Positions 45,581 through 56,328 of a stretch of DNA of 64,000 nucleotides are shown in pieces (position 1 is the first letter of the stretch; each line of letters begins with the position of its first letter). The translations under genes were made by a program, and so were the position numbers. Source of the stretch: an uncultured Collinsella sp. Lineage in GTDB: Bacteria; Actinomycetota; Coriobacteriia; Coriobacteriales; Coriobacteriaceae. The notes beneath the pieces were generated by a model. That model saw only the letters and a program-made list of their open reading frames with translations. It was not told where the DNA came from and ran no database searches. The DNA lies in NCBI GenBank assembly GCA_934643145.1, contig CAKUBM010000002.1:1-64000 (forward strand). The letters are read 5' to 3'.

Positions 45581-48253
45581 ATGCGGCATGTGCATATTCA
45601 TGTGACGGGCATTGTACAGGGCGTTGGCATGCGGCCGTTTGTGTATCGCGAGGCCATGGCGCACGGCATCTGTGGCTGGGTGCTCAACGCGGGCGACGGC
45701 GTGCATGTCGAGGCGCACGCTTGCGCCGAGGCGCTCGACGGCTTTGTCGCCGCGCTGTCGGACCACGCGCCTGCGGCAGCCCGCGTGGAGCGTATTGACG
45801 TTGCGGATTTGGAACCCGGCACTTGGGATGCCGCCGACGAGCAGGGCTTTCGCATCGTGGCGTCACAGGATCAGACTGCGCATACGACGCTCATCTCGCC
45901 CGATATCGCTACCTGCGACGACTGCCTACGCGAGCTGTTCGATCCCGCCGACCGACGCTATCACTACCCCTTTATCAACTGCACCAACTGTGGGCCGCGC
46001 TTTACCATCATCCGGTCGCTGCCCTATGACCGAGCGGCTACCTCGATGGACCGCTTTCCCATGTGCCCCGCGTGCGCCACGGAGTATACCGACCCACTTG
46101 ACCGGCGCTTTCATGCGCAGCCCGATGCCTGTTTTGATTGCGGGCCGCATATTACCTGGCGTGAGGCGGCGGGCGGTATGGAGCTCGAAAACTCGGGGGC
46201 GACGCCGGCTGTCGGCGACACGCGCGAGGCCAGCGACGCCATTATCGAGCGCTGTGTTGAATTACTTGCGGCCGGTGGCATTGTTGCCATCAAGGGCCTG
46301 GGCGGATTCCATCTGGCTTGCGACGCCGCCAACGAACAGGCGGTGACCGAGCTGCGCCGTCGCAAGCGCCGCAGCAACAAACCGCTTGCTGTTATGGTGC
46401 GCGACCTTGGCGGCGCCGAGCGCCTGTGCCATGTCGATGATGCCGAGCGCGACTTGCTGGCCGGCAGCATCCGCCCCATCGTGCTGCTGCGCCGGCGTGG
46501 TGCTGGCGAGGGAGATTTCTCCGATGCTCTCGAACTCGCACCGTCCGTTGCGCACGATCTGCCCGAACTCGGCGTGATGCTCCCCTATACCCCGCTTCAG
46601 CATCTGTTGCTTGCCGCCGCCGCTTCGCACGGCATGCGCGCGCTGGTTATGACCAGTGGAAACTTGAGCGAAGAGCCTATCGAGACCGACGACGATCTTG
46701 CTTGGAAGCACCTCGTTGCCGCCGGTATCGCCGATGCGCTGCTCGGCAATGATCGCGCGATCCTCTCGCGCTACGACGACTCCGTAGTACGTGTGGTCGA
46801 CGGTGCCGTTATGCCCGTGCGCCGCGCTCGCGGGTACGCCCCGCAGCCGTTGCCGGCACTCGCCAGCGCCGCTCCTTGCGTACTCGCCTGCGGCCCGCAG
46901 CAAAAGGCCACGATCGCACTCACGCGTGAGGACTCGGACGGTCCTGCGGCTTGTTTTGTGTCGCAGCATATTGGAGATGTCGAAAACGGCGCGACTTTCG
47001 ATGCGTGGAACGCCGCGCGTGCGCGCCTGGAAGACCTTTTTGACCTGGTGCCTGCCGCGTTGGCATGCGACTTGCACCCCAGCTACCTATCGAGCCAATG
47101 GGCGCGTGAGCAGGCGCGGGAACAGGGCCTGCCGCTTGTCGAGGTTCAGCACCATCATGCGCACATCGCGAGCGTGATGGCCGAGGCCATCGCCGCAGGG
47201 CGGCTTGTGCCCAATACGCGCGTTCTGGGTATCGCCTTCGATGGCACAGGCGCCGGCACCGACGGGACCATTTGGGGCGGCGAATTTCTTGTCGCCGACC
47301 TTGCCGATTTTGAGCGCGCCGCTCATCTGCGCACCTGGGCACTCCCCGGCGGGGCCGCATCCGTGCGCGACCCCCGACGCAACGCCTTTGCACTGCTCAG
47401 CGAACTCGACCTGCTCGAACATCCGGGCGCCGCCCCGCTTTTGGATAGCATTGACGAGCAAACACGTAGCGTGACGACCACGATGATCGAGCGGAACATC
47501 AACAGCCCGCGCACGAGCAGCATGGGCCGCTTGTTTGACGTCGCGGCGGCAATCTTGGGCATCTGCGGCACTGCAACCTACGAGGGCGAACCCGCCATCG
47601 AGCTCGAGGCCGCCGCTTGGCGCGCTTTTGGCAACGAAAACAGCCATTCCACTGGCAATCAGGCGGGTGTATCCGCATCCGCTTCAACATCACTGGACAG
47701 GTTGTTCAGATACGTATTATCTACAGACCCCCTATCCGGCATTTTTGGCCCCATTTGGACTAAAAAGAGCTCTCCAGACACCCCGTTAGCGGCGAATATG
47801 TCTGCGGAACACCCCAAATCGACCCATTTGGGGTGTTCGAAGACGGCTTTTGCCACCCAGAGCCCATCACAAAAATACGTATCTGAACTAACTGTCCAGG
47901 CGGCCTCGGATAGCTCCCTCGTTTTGGACCAAAGACCATTTTTTGAGGCGCTTTTGGAGGGAATTGAGGCCGGCGCGCCGGCCGACAAGCTCGCGCTCGA
48001 CTTCCATATCGCCATCGCGCGTGCATCGGCCCGCATCGCAAGCGAAATCTGCGCCCGCGAAGGCATCGACACCGTCGCGCTCTCGGGCGGCGTGTTCATG
48101 AACCGACTTTTGCTTCAGCTCCTCACACGCGAGCTCAAAGACGCCGGTCTTGCCGTCTTGGTTCCCCACACCGTGCCCGTCAATGACGGCTGCATCGCCT
48201 ACGGCCAGGCGGCGGTCGCTCGCGCTCGGCTCACGCAGGTCATACCGCAGTAA
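45581..48253 (+). CDS. hypF: Carbamoyltransferase HypF, carrying a 69-residue in-frame insertion
   Basis: HypF makes carbamoyl-AMP and passes the carbamoyl group to HypE for the CN ligands of NiFe hydrogenases. 890 residues, against about 750-780 normally. Domains: acylphosphatase (VTGIVQGVGMRPFVYREAM), zinc fingers from CDDC at 112 to about 190, YrdC-like (GIVAIKGLGGFHLACDA), and a Kae1-like part (VEVQHHHAHIASVMAE, GIAFDGTGAGTDG, SGGVFMNRLL). Residues 705-773 are encoded by a 207-bp palindromic element that interrupts the linker after YEGEPAIELEAAAWRAF; the reading frame is preserved. GGAGAG precedes the ATG. Whether the inserted form is active cannot be told. Confidence 0.95.
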   Translation: MRHVHIHVTGIVQGVGMRPFVYREAMAHGICGWVLNAGDGVHVEAHACAEALDGFVAALSDHAPAAARVERIDVADLEPGTWDAADEQGFRIVASQDQTAHTTLISPDIATCDDCLRELFDPADRRYHYPFINCTNCGPRFTIIRSLPYDRAATSMDRFPMCPACATEYTDPLDRRFHAQPDACFDCGPHITWREAAGGMELENSGATPAVGDTREASDAIIERCVELLAAGGIVAIKGLGGFHLACDAANEQAVTELRRRKRRSNKPLAVMVRDLGGAERLCHVDDAERDLLAGSIRPIVLLRRRGAGEGDFSDALELAPSVAHDLPELGVMLPYTPLQHLLLAAAASHGMRALVMTSGNLSEEPIETDDDLAWKHLVAAGIADALLGNDRAILSRYDDSVVRVVDGAVMPVRRARGYAPQPLPALASAAPCVLACGPQQKATIALTREDSDGPAACFVSQHIGDVENGATFDAWNAARARLEDLFDLVPAALACDLHPSYLSSQWAREQAREQGLPLVEVQHHHAHIASVMAEAIAAGRLVPNTRVLGIAFDGTGAGTDGTIWGGEFLVADLADFERAAHLRTWALPGGAASVRDPRRNAFALLSELDLLEHPGAAPLLDSIDEQTRSVTTTMIERNINSPRTSSMGRLFDVAAAILGICGTATYEGEPAIELEAAAWRAFGNENSHSTGNQAGVSASASTSLDRLFRYVLSTDPLSGIFGPIWTKKSSPDTPLAANMSAEHPKSTHLGCSKTAFATQSPSQKYVSELTVQAASDSSLVLDQRPFFEALLEGIEAGAPADKLALDFHIAIARASARIASEICAREGIDTVALSGGVFMNRLLLQLLTRELKDAGLAVLVPHTVPVNDGCIAYGQAAVARARLTQVIPQ
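47693..47899. mobile_element. MITE-like palindromic element inserted in frame in hypF
   Basis: Terminal inverted repeats of 26 bases (47693-47718 and 47874-47899; outer ends CTGGACAG and CTGTCCAG) match at 24 of 26 positions. An inner perfect 12-bp hairpin AACACCCCAAAT/ATTTGGGGTGTT is at 47808-47837. The length is 207 bases, a multiple of three, it starts at a codon boundary and it has no stop in that frame. No target duplication is obvious. It carries no gene of its own. Confidence 0.8.
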
Positions 48254-48384
48254 GCTGTTTGGCCAGCCCATGCGCCGCCGTCTCACAGGTGTAACGCGTT
48301 TGCCCGCAACCCCCGCGAGCGCTACCATCAACTGATGGATAATTAAGCGCCTATCCAGCGCTAAGCGTATAAAAGGGGAACATT

Positions 48385-48645
48385 ATGTGCCTTGCCGTTC
48401 CCGGTAAAGTGGTCAAACGCGACGACGACCTTAAGGCGACCGTCGACATGATGGGCATCGAGCGCCCGGTGTCGCTACGACTCGTGCCGATGGCGCAGGT
48501 AGGCGACTATGTTCTCGTTCATGCCGGCTTTGGCATCCAGATTGTCGACGAGCAGGAAGCTCAAGAGACGCTCGATCTCGTCAACACCATGACCGAGCTG
48601 GTCGAAGAGGATCAGCTCGCCACCAACCCGGCCGAGGCGTACTAG
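48385..48645 (+). CDS. hypC: Hydrogenase assembly chaperone HypC
   Basis: 86 residues, normal size. MCLAVPGKVVKR at the N-terminus gives the essential Cys2; HypC with HypD carries the Fe(CN)2CO unit to the large subunit. Preceded by AAAAGGGGA. The stop overlaps the GTG of hypD by one base (TAGTG). Confidence 0.97.
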   Translation: MCLAVPGKVVKRDDDLKATVDMMGIERPVSLRLVPMAQVGDYVLVHAGFGIQIVDEQEAQETLDLVNTMTELVEEDQLATNPAEAY

Positions 48646-49757
48646 TGGCGGCGGCGCAGCCGGCTCGCTCCGGTATCGATTTTTCGGCATTCCGCGATCC
48701 CAAGCTCGCTCGCGAACTCATCGACCGCATTCATGAGCTTGTCGGCAACCGCACCATCAACCTGATGGAAGTCTGCGGTACGCATACCGTGAGCATTGGT
48801 CGCTATGGCTTTCGCTCCATTATGCCGACGGGGCTCAAGCTGCTGAGCGGTCCGGGCTGCCCCGTCTGCGTCACCGCCAACCGTGACATCGACCACGCAA
48901 TCGCACTCGCCAAGATGGATGGCGCCATCATCACCACCTTTGGCGACATGATGCGCGTGCCCGGGTCGTCTACCTCGCTCGCCGCACAAAAGGCGGCGGG
49001 GCGCGACATCCGCATCGTATACTCCCCGCTCGACGCGCTCGATATTGCCGAACACAACCCCGACCGCCCGGTCATCTTTATGGGTGTGGGCTTTGAGACC
49101 ACGACGCCCACCATCGCCGCCGCCATTTTGGAGGCAGATGTGCGCGGGCTCCAGAACTTCTCGGTCTATTGCGCTCACAAGACCACGCCGCCGGCGCTGC
49201 GCGCGATTGCTAACGACCCCGAGACGACCATCGACGGCTTTATCCTGCCGGGCCATGTCGCCACCATCGCTGGGCTTGCGCCCTTTGGCTTTTTAGTCGA
49301 CGAGTTTAAGACCCCGGGCGTGGTTACCGGATTTGAGCCGGTCGATATTCTGCAGGGCATCTGCATGCTGGTTCAGATGGTTGTTGAGGGACGGCCCGCA
49401 ATCGACAACGCGTACCGCCGCGGCGTCAATGCGGACGGCAATCCCGTGGCGCGCCAGCTGGTCGAGAAGGTATTTGAGCCGTGCGATACCACATGGCGCG
49501 GGCTGGGGCCGATTGCCGCCTCGGGTCTTTCCATCCGTCCCGAGTTCTCGCGTTTTGACGCCGGCGTCCGCTATGACGTGCCGATCGAACCGACGGTCGA
49601 GCCGCGCGGATGCCGTTGCGGCGACGTGCTGCGCGGGGCCATTGCACCGAGCGACTGCCCGTTGTTCGGCCACGCCTGCACGCCCGAGCATCCTGTTGGC
49701 CCGTGCATGGTGAGCTCGGAAGGCAGCTGTGCGGCGTACTACCGTTACCAAGGCTAG
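48645..49757 (+). CDS. hypD: Hydrogenase formation protein HypD
   Basis: 370 residues; a [4Fe-4S] protein that builds the Fe(CN)2CO unit on the HypC-HypD complex. Motifs: MEVCGTHT, SGPGCPVCVT, GVGFETTTPT, KTTPPALRA, and the C-terminal cluster region CRCGDVLRG...CPLFGHACTPEHPVGPCMVSSEGSC. GTG start sharing a base with the hypC stop, so the two are translationally coupled. Confidence 0.97.
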   Translation: MAAAQPARSGIDFSAFRDPKLARELIDRIHELVGNRTINLMEVCGTHTVSIGRYGFRSIMPTGLKLLSGPGCPVCVTANRDIDHAIALAKMDGAIITTFGDMMRVPGSSTSLAAQKAAGRDIRIVYSPLDALDIAEHNPDRPVIFMGVGFETTTPTIAAAILEADVRGLQNFSVYCAHKTTPPALRAIANDPETTIDGFILPGHVATIAGLAPFGFLVDEFKTPGVVTGFEPVDILQGICMLVQMVVEGRPAIDNAYRRGVNADGNPVARQLVEKVFEPCDTTWRGLGPIAASGLSIRPEFSRFDAGVRYDVPIEPTVEPRGCRCGDVLRGAIAPSDCPLFGHACTPEHPVGPCMVSSEGSCAAYYRYQG

Positions 49758-49786
49758 CCCGAACATCCCCGATTGGAGTTTTCGAT

Positions 49787-50821
49787 ATGTCTCGTACTGC
49801 TACCGATAGCACTGTCCTGCTGGGCCATGGCTCCGGCGGGCAGATGATGAAACGCATCATCGACGAGGTCTTTCTGGATGCCTTTGGGTCGCCCGAGCTG
49901 CTCGAAGGCAACGACGCCGGCGTCGCCGCCCTGCCCGGCAGCGGGCGCATCGCCATGTCGACCGACAGCTTTGTGGTGACGCCGCAGTTCTTCCCCGGTG
50001 GCAATATCGGCAGGCTCGCCGTGTGCGGAACCGTCAACGACGTCGCGACCTCGGGCGCCAACGTGCGCTACCTTTCGTGCGGTTTTATCCTCGAAGAGGG
50101 CTATCCCATGGATAAGCTGCGCCAGATTGTACAGGCCATGGCCGAGACGGCACGCGAGGCAGGCGTCAAAATCATCACCGGCGACACCAAAGTGGTCGAG
50201 CGCGGCGGGGCCGACGGCGTCTACATCAATACCGCTGGCGTGGGCGAGGTGCCTGCGGGCGTGGCGCTCAGCGGTGCAAACTGCCAGCCCGGCGATGTCA
50301 TCCTGGTCTCGGGCACGCTGGGCGACCACGGCATCGCCATCATGAGCCAGCGCGAGGGCCTGGCGTTCTCGAGCAGCATCGAGAGCGACGCCGCGCCCCT
50401 CAACCACCTGATTGCCGACGTGCTGGCCGCCGCCCCCGACACACGCTGCTTCCGCGACCCCACGCGCGGCGGCCTGGCGTCCACGCTCAACGAGTTTGCG
50501 CAGGCCAGCGACGTTGCCATGGAAATCGATGAGGACGCCGTGCCCGTGCGCCCCGACGTGCAGGCCGCCTGCGAGATGCTCGGCTACGACGTGCTGCAGG
50601 TGGCAAACGAGGGCAAGATGGTCGCCGTGGTGCCAGCCGAACAGGCCGACGCGGCGCTAGCAGCCATGCGCGCCGCCCGCTACGGCGAGAACGCCGCCAT
50701 CATCGGTCGCGTGCTGCCGGTCGCCGAAGGCGCTCGTCCCGCCGTGCGCGTGCACACCGGCTGGGGCTCGACCCGCATCCTCGACATGCTCGTGGGAGAG
50801 CAGCTGCCGAGGATTTGCTAG
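49787..50821 (+). CDS. hypE: Hydrogenase expression/formation protein HypE
   Basis: 344 residues; dehydrates the carbamoyl group on its C-terminal cysteine to a thiocyanate. The protein ends in PRIC as required, and begins with LLGHGSGGQMMKRII typical for the AIRS-type kinase fold; FRDPTRGGLASTLNE is also conserved. The ATG at 49787 has TGGAG upstream; the open frame extends into hypD in another frame and is not used. Last gene of hypF-C-D-E. Confidence 0.97.
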   Translation: MSRTATDSTVLLGHGSGGQMMKRIIDEVFLDAFGSPELLEGNDAGVAALPGSGRIAMSTDSFVVTPQFFPGGNIGRLAVCGTVNDVATSGANVRYLSCGFILEEGYPMDKLRQIVQAMAETAREAGVKIITGDTKVVERGGADGVYINTAGVGEVPAGVALSGANCQPGDVILVSGTLGDHGIAIMSQREGLAFSSSIESDAAPLNHLIADVLAAAPDTRCFRDPTRGGLASTLNEFAQASDVAMEIDEDAVPVRPDVQAACEMLGYDVLQVANEGKMVAVVPAEQADAALAAMRAARYGENAAIIGRVLPVAEGARPAVRVHTGWGSTRILDMLVGEQLPRIC

Positions 50822-50947
50822 CGGCAAAGGGCCACATCCGCCGCAGCGCAGCTCGAGGCTGCTACAGATATTCAGATTCCAGGCACGCCCGACACGCAAG
50901 CCCAGTATCATGGGGTGCGCTTTACAACTCAAACGGCAGGAGCACCC

Positions 50948-51616
50948 ATGGCAGCAGCCTTTTCCCATGTGATCTTTGATCTGGACGGCACCATCCTCAA
51001 TACGCTCGAGGACCTGGCGGCCGCCGGCAACCATACCTGTGAGATGCACGGCTGGCCCACGTTTGCCGTGGACGAATACCGCTACAAGGTGGGAAACGGC
51101 ATGCTCAAGCTGGTCGAGCGCTTTATGCCCGCCGAGTACGCGGGCGACGGCCGAATGTTTGAGCAGACGCTTGCCGAGTTTAGGGCCTATTACGGCGAGC
51201 ACAAGGAGGATCACACCGCCCCCTACGATGGCACGATCGAGATGCTCGACCGCCTGCGCGCCGCTGGCATTCAGCTTGCCGTGCTCACCAACAAGGACCA
51301 TATTTCGGCGGCCCCGCTTATCGAAAAGTACTTTGGTCCCGATCGTTTTGCGCTGGTGCAGGGTCGCGTCGACGCGTATCCGCCCAAGCCCGAAGCCCCC
51401 GTCACGCTGCATGTGATGAATGAGCTGGGCGCCGACCCGGCGAACACGCTCTACGTAGGCGATTCGAATGTCGATGTTCTGACCGGCCACAACGCCGGCC
51501 TTAAGAGCGCCGGCGTCACCTGGGGCTTCCGCGGCCGAGCAGAGCTGGAGGCCGCCGGCGCCGACTACGTGGTAGACACCCAGGACGAGCTCGCCACGCT
51601 GATCCTGGGCGAGTAG
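50948..51616 (+). CDS. HAD-family hydrolase, phosphoglycolate-phosphatase-like
   Basis: 222 residues, HAD superfamily with a helical cap. Motif I FDLDGTILNT, motif II LTNKDH, motif III lysine in PPKPEA, motif IV YVGDSNVDV. These enzymes dephosphorylate small phosphate esters; the substrate is not fixed by sequence. GGCAGGAG precedes the ATG at 50948. It lies 127 bases after hypE and is probably independent of it. Confidence 0.88.
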   Translation: MAAAFSHVIFDLDGTILNTLEDLAAAGNHTCEMHGWPTFAVDEYRYKVGNGMLKLVERFMPAEYAGDGRMFEQTLAEFRAYYGEHKEDHTAPYDGTIEMLDRLRAAGIQLAVLTNKDHISAAPLIEKYFGPDRFALVQGRVDAYPPKPEAPVTLHVMNELGADPANTLYVGDSNVDVLTGHNAGLKSAGVTWGFRGRAELEAAGADYVVDTQDELATLILGE

Positions 51617-51634
51617 CGAGCCGCCCACCAATAA

Positions 51635-51701
51635 AGTTGCGGTGAAACAGGGACTGATTTCCGGCCTACTGGCCCCAAACAGTCCCTATTTCACCGCAAC
51701 T
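51635..51701. repeat. Intergenic palindrome, AGTTGCGGTG family, copy 2
   Basis: AGTTGCGGTGAAACAGGGAC... (51635-51655) pairs with the arm at 51681-51701, 20 of 21 bases. The outer 16 bases of the arms equal those at 5553-5622; the loop differs. It could act as a terminator for the HAD gene. Confidence 0.85.
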
Positions 51702-51779
51702 CAGATGGGCGCGGGGTAGCTAATTTGGGACGAGGCTCTTTTAGCTTCCTCAGCAACGGCAACGCCGCAGGCAGAACAT

Positions 51780-51808
51780 GGTGCAAACAAACCTGACCCC
51801 TTTGCACC
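51780..51808. repeat. GGGTCAGG-core hairpin with GGTGCAAA stem
   Basis: GGTGCAAA pairs with TTTGCACC around CAAACCTGACCCC. Core equals GGGGTCAGGTTTG in reverse, one base from the GGGACAGG core of the other hairpins, with a third type of stem. Confidence 0.7.
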
Positions 51809-51820
51809 AATCCCAACAAT

Positions 51821-51990
51821 GGCAACGCCGATGTACTGGCAAAGCCAGCGAGCGGCGTCCAGGACGAACAAGTTGGCATGAAAAAGGCGAGGCATTGACC
51901 TTCTGGTCATGCCTCGCCTTTTGAATGACAAATTGTCGTCCTGGGCGGCGCGCAGCGTCGAGCCGTTACGCGGTTCGTAGAACCGCGTAA
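51821..51990 (-). ncRNA. Structured 3'-UTR element, copy 2 (after the lipoprotein gene)
   Basis: On the minus strand after the stop: hairpin GTTACGCGGTT/AACCGCGTAAC, GACGCTGC, long stem CCAGGACGA.../...TCGTCCTGG, apical GGCGAGGCATGACC/GGTC-ATGCCTCGCC, then GCTCGCTGG and ACATCGGCGTTGCCA. The apex GGCATGACCAGAAGGTCAAT is identical in copy 3 while the supporting stem differs. Confidence 0.65.
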
Positions 51991-51994
51991 CTAG

Positions 51995-52552
51995 TTAGCT
52001 CAGCATCGCATCCATCATCTCGGAGTTGACGGAGTCGTCAGCAGACCACTCGCCGTCGTCGTTGCAGGTGTACTTGAAGATAACCGTGGTCTTCCTGGGC
52101 TCGGTGGCCTTGGTCACATCGACCATCACCTCGCCAGCCATCTTGTACAGCTCGTCATCGGAAGGCATCGCATCAAGCGCAGCGACCTGCTCCTGATACT
52201 GGGTGGAGAAGTCCTCGACGATCTTGTTCATAGACTTGCAGGTGATGGAGACCTCTGCGGTTGCAACGCCCTTGTCCTCGTCGACCGTCACGTCGCCGAT
52301 CTCGTAATCAAAACCCTCGAGATAGGTCTTGGCATACTCCTTGGGATCGATGCCCAGCTGCTCGAATTCGTCGCCCGAAGCCTCTTCCAGACCAGAGAGG
52401 AAATCGTCGCCACCGTTTTTGACCTCATCGAACTGAGTCGTAAGGTCCTCGGTGATGAGTTCTTCGATCGAGGGGCCTCCGCAACCGGAAAGCACGACCA
52501 CGCATGCAACCAAGACGGCCATGAGGGGCGCAAGCAGCAGCTTCTTTTTCAT
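51995..52552 (-). CDS. Lipoprotein of unknown function
   Basis: 185 residues with a lipoprotein signal peptide (MKKKLLLAPLMAVLVACVVV, then LSGCG with lipidated Cys near 25). The mature part is acidic and helical with alternating beta strands. No domain recognised with certainty; it resembles the small DUF-type lipoproteins common in gut Firmicutes and Coriobacteriia. GGGAGG precedes the ATG; 15 further codons are open. The structured element described at 51821 follows its stop. Confidence 0.8.
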   Translation of the reverse strand: MKKKLLLAPLMAVLVACVVVLSGCGGPSIEELITEDLTTQFDEVKNGGDDFLSGLEEASGDEFEQLGIDPKEYAKTYLEGFDYEIGDVTVDEDKGVATAEVSITCKSMNKIVEDFSTQYQEQVAALDAMPSDDELYKMAGEVMVDVTKATEPRKTTVIFKYTCNDDGEWSADDSVNSEMMDAMLS

Positions 52553-52731
52553 GTTGTCCTCCCAATAAGCGGCACCGTGCCTCCCAACACGGCGCACGTT
52601 GTAATAAGTAAGCTCATACTATCCACTTATGAACACCCCCGACAGCACGAAAGCGCGGTCGGTTCGTTTTAGCGTCCGAACGGTCTGCGAGTCCGCTCAG
52701 CGTGCAATAAAGCGCATCGGTACCGTGCAAT

Positions 52732-52773
52732 AAAAAAGGATGGCCGGACAATCCGACCACCCCAAAACATCCT
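52732..52773 (-). terminator. Terminator after crr
   Basis: On the minus strand AGGATG/CATCCT with an inner GGTCGGA/TCCGGCC hairpin, followed by six T. Confidence 0.8.
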
Positions 52774-52787
52774 GTGAATGCCGCGAT

Positions 52788-53324
52788 TTACTTGCGGACA
52801 ACCTTGACGATAGCATCGCCGGCGACGACAGCGGAGTCGGCCTCGACGGCGAGCTCGACATCGGCGAACTCGGCGGTGTTGGACACGGCCACGACGACGC
52901 AGTCCTTGTAACCGGCAGCGGCGATCTTGGCGCGGTCGATCTTGAGCATGGGCTGGCCGGCCTTCACGACATCGTCAGCCTTGACGAAGCCCTCGAAGCC
53001 GTCGCCGTTCATGTTGACGGTATCGACGCCAACGTGCACCAGGACCTCGATGCCGCTATCGGACTGCAGGCCCACAGCGTGGCCCATGGTGACGGTCACC
53101 TTGCCGTCGCAGGGAGCGTAGACCAGGTCGTCCTCGGGCCACACGGCGCAGCCCTTGCCCAGAACCTCGCCACCAAAGACGGGATCAGGCACATCGGCCA
53201 TCTTGATGACCTTGCCCTTGACGGGCGAGCACAGCACGTCGGCACCGGCAGAAGCAGAGATGGAGGCCGGAGCAGCGGCAGCCGCGGGCTCAGCCTTCTT
53301 CTTGAACATGTCAAACAGACCCAT
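52788..53324 (-). CDS. crr: PTS glucose-type IIA component
   Basis: 178 residues; stand-alone IIA of the glucose family. After a basic start (MGLFDMFKKK) and an Ala-rich linker, the IIA domain shows SPVKGKVI, FGGEVLGKG, APCDGKVTVTMGHAVG and VLVHVGVDTVNMNG, which contain the two active-site histidines. A free IIA may serve several IIBC proteins and regulate sugar use. AGGAG precedes the ATG. It lies about 260 bp after the 6-phospho-beta-glucosidase gene and has its own terminator; no IIBC is present in the window. Confidence 0.93.
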   Translation of the reverse strand: MGLFDMFKKKAEPAAAAAPASISASAGADVLCSPVKGKVIKMADVPDPVFGGEVLGKGCAVWPEDDLVYAPCDGKVTVTMGHAVGLQSDSGIEVLVHVGVDTVNMNGDGFEGFVKADDVVKAGQPMLKIDRAKIAAAGYKDCVVVAVSNTAEFADVELAVEADSAVVAGDAIVKVVRK

Positions 53325-53464
53325 ACGTTTTCTCCTCTTGATTAAGCGCAACGTAGTGCGCATGCCTATGGTGATTATAGTGCCAAATGGACCAAAAACT
53401 AAGGTGGGGAGTCGAATCGAAAACCCCGCCGACGTCTTTGTCCCATCGATAGCCGTTTTGTTGA

Positions 53465-53583
53465 TTAGCCCTCGATGAGCCCCAAGTGCACAAAGGCGTT
53501 CCAGATGCCATCGTCGTCAACGCCGGTGGCCGCGTAGTCGGCGGCCGGTCCGGCGTTCGGTAGAACGCCGGAACCTAAATCCC
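53465..53583 (-). pseudogene. Possible remnant of a coding sequence after the beta-glucosidase gene
   Basis: Directly after the bglA stop, one frame reads PNAGPAADYAATGVDDDG, then IWNAFVHLGLIEG and a stop (53465-53467). It looks protein-like but has no start and overlaps bglA out of frame. The hairpin GGCGTTCTACCGAACGCC lies inside it. It may be the tail of a lost gene. The remaining 53325-53464 holds nothing recognisable. Confidence 0.3.
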
Positions 53584-56212
<2,629 letters not shown>

Positions 56213-56328
56213 TACATCACCATCGTTGATTCGGTCATATTCTGTCGTGATTTTGATATTAGCAGGACGGCGCGCTCGGCGTACTCTGGCGTCAATGGGT
56301 TTGAAAGGTTGATTTTGGAGGAGCGTAT

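Noticed and set aside
47693..47899. Sequencing or assembly error in hypF
   Set aside because: The reading frame is kept through the element, its ends are a clean 26-base inverted repeat, and the flanking hypF sequence is intact.
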